Shown here piece by piece: positions 1-5,256 of a DNA stretch of 6,366 nt. The notes beneath the pieces are model-generated. The model had not been told where the DNA came from. It was given only the letters and a program-made list of their open reading frames with translations, and searched no databases. The DNA comes from Spirosoma sp. (lineage in GTDB: Bacteria; Bacteroidota; Bacteroidia; Cytophagales; Spirosomataceae). The stretch's first letter is position 1. Every line of letters starts with the position of its first letter. The stretch is from positions 1-6,366 of the forward strand of contig JANXVQ010000152.1 in the NCBI GenBank assembly GCA_025351545.1, written 5' to 3'. Position numbers and translations under genes: made by a program.

Positions 1-2
1 GT

Positions 3-1370
3 CCGCTCAACGTAGGTCGGTTTTATTCCGGGTTGAATGAGCAGGTTGTTTCATTGATTGGTAATTATGATCACACCTTTGGGAATCCAACAGATCGTGA
101 GCCGAACCGAATCAAGGCTGGTTTTTACAGTGAACGTCGGAATCGGGATTTTGCCGCCCGCTTCTATGGTTACGAACGGGTTGGCCTGATTAACAACATC
201 AGCGGCCTGGGAATTGGTCAGGCATTAGCACCCGAGAACGTAACAGGTCGGGAGAGTAGTTTCAGCCTTCAGGATGGTACCGTTGATAATGACTCCTACA
301 ATGGTAAGACCACCTACGCGGCTGGTTACGTATCAGGCGATATGAATTTTGGTTCACGGGCCAACCTGACGCTTGGTTTCCGGGGAGAATTCTACAACCA
401 AACCCTGCGATTAGCACAGGCGGTTAAACCGTTGGTAGACAATAATATTTTCAGCCCGCTCCCCTCGGTCAACTTTACCTACAAATTGACGGATCGGCAT
501 AATTTACGGCTCGCTTATTCTTCGACGGTCAATCGGCCGGAGTTACGCGAGTTAGCTCCCTTTCGGTATTACGATTTTGCCAGGCAGATTGAAGTCGTAG
601 GGAATCCACGTCTTAAAACCGCTACGATTCAGAACTTCGATGCGAAATATGAATTCTATCCAACTCCGAATGAATTAATTTCGATCACAGCTTTCTATAA
701 AAAATTTAAAGACCCAATCGAATCATTCCTGCTGCCGATTCCCGGAAACTTCATATTCACGTTCACCAATGCTATGGCGGCCCGGAATTATGGTGTAGAA
801 ATTGAATTCCGGAAAGGCTTTTCCAACTCAGGGAGCACATTCCTCCAGAATCTTCAGATCGTTGGGAATGCTTCTTATATAAACAGCCGGGTTACAACAG
901 CTGATTTCATTGAAGCCCCGGGATCGGGGGGAGCTATTGAGCTTGTTGCGAATAGTACAGACCGGAATCGGGCGTTGGCCAACCAGTCACCCTATCTCCT
1001 GAACCTGGGTCTATACTACGCGAATCCTACGTCTGGCTGGCAGTACAATCTGCTTTACAATGTGGCTGGACCGCGCATCTTTTTGGTGGGGAACCTTGAG
1101 GATCCAACAACCTACGAGATGCCCCGGCACGTGCTGGATTTTAACATCACCAAAACCATCAAACAGCAATTTGAAGTCCGGTTAGGTATCCAGGACATTC
1201 TCAATGCCCCTTTCCGTTTCGCTCAGGATTATAACGGGGATCGAAAGATTGGGAAAGACGTAACGTCCCGCAGCGCCAATGCCGACCAGAATTACATAAA
1301 CTACCGACGTGGACAATACGTGACACTAACGGGTGTGTACACCTTCGGCCGACGTACCGTCATACCATAA
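3..1370 (+). CDS. TonB-dependent outer-membrane receptor, C-terminal beta-barrel part (5' end outside window)
   Basis: The frame is open to the left edge, so this is the last 455 residues of a longer protein. A TTG at 33 that could be taken as a start is an internal Leu codon. The visible part consists of alternating amphipathic strands with aromatic girdles, typical of a 22-strand TonB-dependent barrel. Around residues 174-187 it has the pattern NRPELRELAPF, followed by GNPRLK near 200-204, a signature common in Bacteroidota barrels that carry a carboxypeptidase-regulatory-like N-terminal domain. The C-terminus ends in a last strand (QYVTLTGVYTFG) plus a short basic tail. Plug and TonB box are not in the window. 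Its role would be energy-dependent import of a large or scarce ligand across the outer membrane; the ligand is unknown. The next gene starts 47 bases downstream on the same strand with no terminator between, so the two are probably co-transcribed and may work together. The family call is strong; the substrate is not inferable. Confidence 0.93.
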   Translation, partial: PLNVGRFYSGLNEQVVSLIGNYDHTFGNPTDREPNRIKAGFYSERRNRDFAARFYGYERVGLINNISGLGIGQALAPENVTGRESSFSLQDGTVDNDSYNGKTTYAAGYVSGDMNFGSRANLTLGFRGEFYNQTLRLAQAVKPLVDNNIFSPLPSVNFTYKLTDRHNLRLAYSSTVNRPELRELAPFRYYDFARQIEVVGNPRLKTATIQNFDAKYEFYPTPNELISITAFYKKFKDPIESFLLPIPGNFIFTFTNAMAARNYGVEIEFRKGFSNSGSTFLQNLQIVGNASYINSRVTTADFIEAPGSGGAIELVANSTDRNRALANQSPYLLNLGLYYANPTSGWQYNLLYNVAGPRIFLVGNLEDPTTYEMPRHVLDFNITKTIKQQFEVRLGIQDILNAPFRFAQDYNGDRKIGKDVTSRSANADQNYINYRRGQYVTLTGVYTFGRRTVIP

Positions 1371-1417
1371 AAAAGAATACTCGACGAAAATAATAATTAA
1401 GTTAAACCAATCACTTT

Positions 1418-3118
1418 ATGTCAGTTAACAAACGCTTCCAGTACACGTTGCTTTTAGCAGCCGGGGTAACGTTATTCATCTCGGCCTGTAAGAACGATGA
1501 CACCCCATCCCCTGATCCGCTTTCGATCACGAGCATCAATCCAACCCAGGCTCCGGTGGGCGCATCAATTGTTATTACCGGAACAAGTTTTATCGCGATG
1601 CCCGCCAGCAATACGGTCGTGTTTAGCGGCAATGCAGCCGCGCAGGTTACGGGTGCTACAACAACATCATTGACCGTGATTGTGCCGACGAACGCGCAGA
1701 ACGGGCCTATTTCACTTACATCGGGCGGAACGACGGTGCAGTCACCAGCCAGTGCCAATTTCACGGTATCTAATCGGGAGGTTGTCACATTGGCTAATTC
1801 GATCACCGCGAGCCAGACCCTGACTGCCAACAAAATTTATGCGTTGAAGGGTTATGTTTACGTATCGAATAGTGCTGTACTGACCATTGAGCCGGGGACT
1901 ATTATCCGGGGATACAATGCCAGTCAGGACCCCGAAAATCAGAGCCATCCCGGCACGCTGATCGTTGAACGGGGAGCGCGTATTGAAGCCAAAGGAACAG
2001 CGGCTAATCCTATTGTATTTACGTCGTCACAGGCAATAGGTGCTCGTAAATATGGTGATTGGGGCGGTGTTGTCCTGATCGGTCGCGCTCCTGCCAATCA
2101 GGGGTCAGATCGTCTTTTTGAGGGTGGCATTCGGGGAACGTTCGATGCAACCCTAACTTCAGCAACGGATAATTCCGGTACATTACAGTATGTACGGATT
2201 GAATTTCCAGGTGTTGCTTTGTCAACCACGGCAAATAGCGAAATCAACGGATTGACCATGTATCAGGTCGGTTCAGGCACCATCATCGACCACGTGCAGG
2301 TTTCTTACAGTGGTGACGATGCGTATGAGTGGTTTGGTGGTACGGTTAACGCCAAATACCTTGTTGCCCTTCGCACCTTCGATGATGATTTCGACACGGA
2401 TTATGGCTTTACGGGTAAAGTACAATTTGGTGTGGCCCTGCGTGACCCGAACGTAGCTGACCAATCGGGTTCAGAAGCGTTCGAATCAGATAATTTTGAT
2501 CCGGGTGTGCCGGTTATTGCTGGTCGGCCACAAACCGCTCCGGTATTCGCCAACTTTAGTGCGTTTGCCTTCAATCCGGGTGTGCCCAGCAGTGCGAACA
2601 CGCCTGGCGGTTCAGGCGCTTACCGGGCGGCTATGCACATTCGCCGGAATACGTCGATCAGCATTTTCAATTCCGTTTTCACTGGTTTTCCTGAAGGGTT
2701 GCGCCTGGAAGGCACAACTGCTGGTACATTAGCAAATGCAACTAATGGTGGTCTGGAATTACAGGGAATCGTATTGGGGAACTCTGAAATACCAAACTCG
2801 ACGACAGTAGTCCGGGGTGTCGGTGACATTACGACGGCCGTTGCGCAAACGTATTTCAACCTGGCGTCTCGCAAGAATCAGATCATCGGCACTGACATTG
2901 CCTCCCTGTTGCTGAACGCTCAAAACTTTAACCTGACCACCCCCAACTTCCTGCCCCAAGCCACATCGCCGTTGTTAGTGGCGACCAATGCGGCTACAGG
3001 TGGTAAACTGGCTGATTCGTTCTTCACCGCAGCTCCTTACCGGGGTGCATTCAACACGGAGAACTGGCTGGCTGGCTGGACTAATTTTGATCCGCAGAAT
3101 ACGAATTACGATAAATAA
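1418..3118 (+). CDS. Surface lipoprotein with IPT/TIG domain and a long beta-rich (beta-helix-like) domain
   Basis: Complete 566-residue protein starting at ATG 1418. Residues 1-24 form a lipoprotein signal with lipobox ISAC and lipidated Cys24. The stretch after Cys, KNDD, resembles the acidic lipoprotein export signal known to send Bacteroidota lipoproteins to the cell surface. Residues about 35-117 read as an IPT/TIG immunoglobulin-like fold (SITSINPTQAPVG ... VVFSG ... LTVIVP ... NGPISLTSGG). Residues about 120-560 are rich in Gly, Asn, Thr and Val with short strands. Recognisable blocks are LTIEPGTIIRG (155-165), PGTLIVERGARIEAKGTA (178-195), GDWGGVVLIGRAPAN (213-227), SGDDAYEWFGG (298-308) and a C-terminal GWTNFDPQN. 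This suggests a right-handed beta-helix-like adhesion or binding domain; no catalytic motif was recognised. There is no T9SS C-terminal sorting domain, in keeping with lipid anchoring. It follows the receptor gene directly, so it is probably its surface ligand-binding partner (inference). The leader is AT-rich and lacks a Shine-Dalgarno sequence, as usual in this phylum. Confidence 0.85.
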   Translation: MSVNKRFQYTLLLAAGVTLFISACKNDDTPSPDPLSITSINPTQAPVGASIVITGTSFIAMPASNTVVFSGNAAAQVTGATTTSLTVIVPTNAQNGPISLTSGGTTVQSPASANFTVSNREVVTLANSITASQTLTANKIYALKGYVYVSNSAVLTIEPGTIIRGYNASQDPENQSHPGTLIVERGARIEAKGTAANPIVFTSSQAIGARKYGDWGGVVLIGRAPANQGSDRLFEGGIRGTFDATLTSATDNSGTLQYVRIEFPGVALSTTANSEINGLTMYQVGSGTIIDHVQVSYSGDDAYEWFGGTVNAKYLVALRTFDDDFDTDYGFTGKVQFGVALRDPNVADQSGSEAFESDNFDPGVPVIAGRPQTAPVFANFSAFAFNPGVPSSANTPGGSGAYRAAMHIRRNTSISIFNSVFTGFPEGLRLEGTTAGTLANATNGGLELQGIVLGNSEIPNSTTVVRGVGDITTAVAQTYFNLASRKNQIIGTDIASLLLNAQNFNLTTPNFLPQATSPLLVATNAATGGKLADSFFTAAPYRGAFNTENWLAGWTNFDPQNTNYDK

Positions 3119-3146
3119 TCTTTCTTATTAATTGTCACTATTGGTA

Positions 3147-3187
3147 GCATAAAAAAGGCCGGAGCATTGCTTCGGCCTTTTTTATGC
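3147..3187. terminator. Bidirectional intrinsic terminator after the lipoprotein gene
   Basis: A 19-bp stem (arms 3147-3165 and 3169-3187, loop ATT) pairs fully apart from one G-T wobble. The core is GGCCGGAGC/GCTTCGGCC, with A6 on the left arm and T6 on the right arm, so it gives a U-tract when read from either strand. It lies 28 bases after the stop codon of the lipoprotein gene. Its symmetry suits a convergent minus-strand transcript as well, such as the possible small gene at 3274-3420. Confidence 0.88.
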
Positions 3188-3273
3188 GATATGATTTAAG
3201 AAGTGAAATTTTTGCCAATGAATAAAGTCTGGCTGATTATCAAACCCTACTACCTAAGGAGGTTGAGCCGTGA

Positions 3274-3420
3274 TCAAACAAAGAGAAGAAGCGAGAGAGA
3301 GAATGCAAAGAAAAGAAGCACTGTTATAATAAACCCAATCTGATTCAGCAGCGTGTAAGTGACATACCGGCTATTGCCCGCCAGCAAATTCATTAGTTCG
3401 ATAATCCAGTGCGAAATCAT
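3274..3420 (-). CDS. Possible small membrane protein (48 residues)
   Basis: An ATG at 3420 opens a 48-residue frame ending in TGA at 3274-3276. The frame is open further up to a stop at 3475-3477, so a GTG at 3435 would give 53 residues. The product begins MISHWIIELMNLLAG, has a polar middle (NSRYVTYTLLNQ) and ends in a strongly hydrophobic stretch of about 18 residues (IGFIITVLLFFAFSLSLL). The upstream extension is hydrophobic too (NLIVAVFAM), so the longer form would have two hydrophobic segments. This is consistent with a small inner-membrane protein, but a pyrimidine-rich strand gives hydrophobic codons by chance. In favour, the bidirectional terminator at 3147-3187 lies 87 bases downstream in the right orientation, and a weak promoter-like pair lies upstream. 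No family is recognised. It could equally be a remnant or a chance frame. Confidence 0.33.
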   Translation of the reverse strand: MISHWIIELMNLLAGNSRYVTYTLLNQIGFIITVLLFFAFSLSLLLFV

Positions 3421-3453
3421 AGCAAAAACGGCCACTATTAAGTTAGTAAAGGG

Positions 3454-3482
3454 CGAATGTACAGGTTGTTTTAGTTATCAAT
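3454..3482 (-). promoter_or_regulatory. Weak Bacteroidota-type promoter candidate for the small minus-strand ORF
   Basis: On the minus strand, ATTG (3479-3482) is followed after 17 bases by TACATTCG (3454-3461). The Bacteroidota sigma consensus is TTTG at -33 and TAnnTTTG at -7 with a spacer near 19. The -7 box matches five of its six fixed bases. A transcript would start just before the GTG at 3435 or the ATG at 3420. A match of this quality can arise by chance. Confidence 0.2.
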
Positions 3483-3704
3483 TATTATCAAATTGTGATC
3501 ATGTCACTGAACGGGCACATCGCTATGATTGATTCAACTGGAAGGGAATCGACCCTGAAATCAATCCTGCATTGTCTGAGGGAACTCTCTTTTCAGGCTC
3601 AATGTGGGCATGCGCAAGCCATCTGCTAATTATTTGGTAATGAACTTAGTAATGGGCCACAAGGAGAGAAGCTTACCTTTGTTATCTCAACTTAGTCCTG
3701 TTTT

Positions 3705-3983
3705 ATGCGATTTGTCGCTGTTTGTACCCATTTTCAAACCCCTGTCAGCTTTGGATTCGATACGTTATCGGATGCCGTTGATTTCCTGTTCTGGGTTTAC
3801 GAGGAGCACAGCCTGATACCTCAAGGTGTCTATGATGCGTTAACCGGGCAGATAACACTTTCTGCTAACAACAACCAGTCAGTAGGCGCCTATAGTGCTG
3901 ACTCTATTGGCAACATTGCCACTGACTATCTGACAAGTATGGGGCAATGGAACGGTTTGCAAGACGCCAGAATGCCTATTTAG
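3705..3983 (+). CDS. Small hypothetical protein (92 residues)
   Basis: An ATG at 3705 starts a 92-residue frame, bounded upstream by an in-frame stop at 3693-3695, so no longer start exists. The composition is that of a real soluble protein. It has a short beta-like N-terminus (MRFVAVCTHF), an amphipathic helix-like stretch with aromatic residues (FDTLSDAVDFLFWVYEEH, about 18-35), then LIPQGVYDALTGQITL (37-52) and an Asn/Ser/Ala-rich second half ending DARMPI. There is no signal peptide, membrane segment or catalytic motif, and no family was recognised. It stands alone. Its stop codon falls inside the first bases of the palindromic repeat at 3979-4085, so the repeat may have replaced an original terminator or trimmed the C-terminus. 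No Shine-Dalgarno sequence is present, which is normal here. It could also be a chance frame or a fragment. Confidence 0.5.
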   Translation: MRFVAVCTHFQTPVSFGFDTLSDAVDFLFWVYEEHSLIPQGVYDALTGQITLSANNNQSVGAYSADSIGNIATDYLTSMGQWNGLQDARMPI

Positions 3984-4085
3984 GTATGTGGTATCGGGTT
4001 TGAGAACCCGATACACTCGCGTCAGCAATAGCGTCGGGTTTGAGAACCCGACACCACATACAGAACCCGACACCACATACCTAAA
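3979..4085. repeat. Nested palindromic repeat element (REP/REPIN-like)
   Basis: The outer arms are 3979-4000 and 4064-4085, inverted copies of 22 bases with one mismatch (A at 3993). They start TTTAGGTATGTGGT and end ACCACATACCTAAA. Inside lie two perfect hairpins with the same TGAG loop: stem GTATCGGGTT (3991-4000 with 4005-4014) and stem GTCGGGTT (4033-4040 with 4045-4052). The word GGGTT/AACCC therefore occurs five times in about 80 bases. The element sits between the 3' ends of two converging genes, a usual place for REP-type sequences. It may also act as a terminator or mRNA-stabilising structure, but it has no U-tract. Whether copies exist elsewhere in the genome cannot be seen here. 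Confidence 0.8.
4043..4080. repeat. Perfect 19-base tandem duplication inside the palindromic element
   Basis: AGAACCCGACACCACATAC occurs twice back to back (4043-4061 and 4062-4080) with no mismatch. The first copy contains the right arm of the second hairpin and the second copy lies in the right outer arm, so the element seems to have grown by duplicating one half-unit. The left half carries the variant GTATCGGG instead of GTGTCGGG, which shows divergence between the halves. Confidence 0.85.
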
Positions 4086-4105
4086 CACCTTCAGTAGCAA
4101 AGACA

Positions 4106-5188
4106 TCAACGCTTATCGCTGCCGATGGTGTCAATGGGTGGGCCGACGGGATGATCGCTCGTGAAGGTAAATCCAAGCAGACGAGCCAACGTAGCCGCTA
4201 TCTGATTTTGAAACAGCACTGGCCCACTTCCCTGTTCGCCCGTTGCCCGAATACCAGGTCCCATTGCCGCCATCCATATCTGGTATGAATCAACAGTTTT
4301 GGTGCCGTGGTCTTTCCATCGGGCTTTGGGTGTATGGCCCCGCCCATGATCGGTGGTGATAACAATAGATGTTTTTCCGGCATACTGGGGCATGCGCTGG
4401 ATCATTTGCCATAAATCAGCCAGATACCGGTCAATGGATTGCACCATTCGTAGGTGGTCGAGATAACGTCCGGCATGGGCCAAATCGTCGGTTTCATCAA
4501 ACGAAAGAAATAACACGCGCGGCTGCTTTTCCTTAATGTACTGCCGGGCCGAGAAATACGTCAGAAAATCAGCCCGTACGCCGTCGCCAAACTCCCGTGG
4601 ATACAGCGTCGTCATATCGCTCAACAGCGAATCGGCACCCGTAACAGGTTGGCTTGCTTCATTGGCTGAGCTTGCCGGAATACCGCTGCGTTTTTCGTTA
4701 ACGGCGGCCTCAATGACATCCCAGGAAGAAAAAACGGCTACTTTGCCCGCATAGCCCGGCTGCTGGTTCAAAAACTCCAGCACCGTAACGTTTGGATTGT
4801 CGATCTTGTCGTTCGATTTAATCCGGTCGTCGGCGTAGCCACTCAGAATTTCGTTATAACCGGGGTAGCTGAACCAGTGCGGATTGGATACATTTATGCG
4901 GCTTCCCTGCTGCCGATTACCGTACAGTTGTCCCTGCTGCCCAATCGTGTTCCACAGAAACGGCATGAACAGCTTGCGTCGTTCAGTTGGCGTAGCGGCC
5001 CAAAACTGCTTACGGGCGCTGGCCGTATCGCGGCTGTAGACCGGATCGAAGAGCAATGTCGAGTCGGCACCGTTAAAAATCTCCTGCCAGCGAACACCAT
5101 CAAGCGTTACCAAAATCAAATTTTGAGCCGGTTGAGCCAACGCAGACACACTCACAAAAAAACTCAGTAGGAAAAAGATACGTTGCAT
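4106..5188 (-). CDS. Secreted alkaline-phosphatase-superfamily phosphodiesterase/phosphatase
   Basis: This 360-residue protein belongs to the alkaline phosphatase/sulfatase/nucleotide pyrophosphatase superfamily, metalloenzymes that hydrolyse phosphate or related esters with two metal ions. The start chosen is ATG 5188, because it puts a clean signal peptide at the N-terminus (MQRIFFLLSFFVSVSALA, likely cut before Gln19). An in-frame TTG nine bases upstream adds only three residues. Expected metal ligands are all visible: Asp30 in LVTLDGVRW, Asp234 and His238 in DETDDLAHAGRY, Asp280-His281 in TTDHGRG, and His294 in KDHGT. The nucleophile position is probably Ser107 in SYPGYNEILSG; many nucleotide pyrophosphatases have Thr there. 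The product is likely periplasmic or exported, with no lipobox. The gene lies 68 bases downstream of the SusD-like gene on the same strand with a terminator between, suggesting a linked uptake/hydrolysis function. Phosphomonoester, phosphodiester or another ester as substrate cannot be decided. Confidence 0.9.
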   Translation of the reverse strand: MQRIFFLLSFFVSVSALAQPAQNLILVTLDGVRWQEIFNGADSTLLFDPVYSRDTASARKQFWAATPTERRKLFMPFLWNTIGQQGQLYGNRQQGSRINVSNPHWFSYPGYNEILSGYADDRIKSNDKIDNPNVTVLEFLNQQPGYAGKVAVFSSWDVIEAAVNEKRSGIPASSANEASQPVTGADSLLSDMTTLYPREFGDGVRADFLTYFSARQYIKEKQPRVLFLSFDETDDLAHAGRYLDHLRMVQSIDRYLADLWQMIQRMPQYAGKTSIVITTDHGRGHTPKARWKDHGTKTVDSYQIWMAAMGPGIRATGEQGSGPVLFQNQIAATLARLLGFTFTSDHPVGPPIDTIGSDKR

Positions 5189-5206
5189 GGAGTACAAAAA
5201 GTAAAA

Positions 5207-5238
5207 GGCCTACAAGGTCTAAAAAAACCTTATAGGCC
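5207..5238 (-). terminator. Intrinsic terminator (or attenuator) between susD-like and phosphatase genes
   Basis: Read on the minus strand, GGCCTATAAGGT (5238-5227) pairs with ACCTTGTAGGCC (5218-5207): 12 pairs including one G-U wobble, an 8-base loop, then a T-rich run (TTTTACTTTTT, 5206-5196). The stem starts 18 bases after the stop codon of the SusD-like gene. The T-run ends 8 bases before the phosphatase ATG, leaving almost no room for a separate promoter between them. The downstream gene must therefore depend on read-through or on a promoter overlapping this region or inside the SusD-like gene. Confidence 0.75.
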
Positions 5239-5256
5239 CGGCTTGAGTGTAGAGAA

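Larger units (their letters stand above)
3188..3704. other. Poorly coding intergenic stretch
   Basis: About 500 bases with no convincing long gene in any frame. It contains the possible small membrane ORF (3274-3420, -), a Shine-Dalgarno-like AAGGAGGT at 3256-3263 in front of a 19-codon frame, and an AT-rich patch at 3471-3493. It also has a dyad GTGA-N5-TCAC at 3496-3508 and an imperfect inverted repeat (GATTGATT at 3527-3534, AATCAATC at 3559-3566). Several short open frames of about 40 codons on both strands between 3500 and 3650 show no recognisable protein pattern. The stretch could be decayed coding sequence, but no family is identifiable. Confidence 0.5.

Noticed and set aside
33..35. 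TTG as the start of the TonB-dependent receptor.
   Set aside because: The frame is open to the window edge and what follows is mid-barrel sequence without signal peptide or plug, so the true start lies upstream of the window.
1411..1833. Minus-strand 140-codon frame opposite the lipoprotein gene start.
   Set aside because: It is antisense to the signal peptide and IPT domain, which are clearly coding. Its Val/Ala-rich composition is the expected mirror of Thr/Ala/Asn-rich codons.
3501..3629. Plus-strand 42-codon frame starting at ATG 3501.
   Set aside because: It is short, Cys/His-containing without an ordered motif, and frames of similar length exist on the opposite strand of the same stretch. 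It gives no coding signal beyond chance.
3604..3816. Plus-strand 70-codon frame starting at GTG.
   Set aside because: It overlaps the better 92-residue frame in another phase, has a poor start and no recognisable domain, and has irregular Ser/Leu/Pro composition.
3979..4085. CRISPR array or insertion-sequence end.
   Set aside because: There are no regularly spaced spacers between identical repeats, no transposase gene and no target-site duplication around the arms. The nested hairpins fit a REP-like element better.
3879..4109. Minus-strand frame of about 75 codons whose ATG overlaps the phosphatase stop (TGATG), suggesting translational coupling.
   Set aside because: Most of it runs through the palindromic repeat and antisense to the 92-residue ORF. 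The residues simply translate the repeat (for example FRYVVSGSVCGVGF) and show no protein family pattern.
4877..5170. Plus-strand 97-codon frame opposite the phosphatase N-terminal region.
   Set aside because: It is antisense to a well-supported enzyme gene with catalytic motifs, and has no domain of its own.
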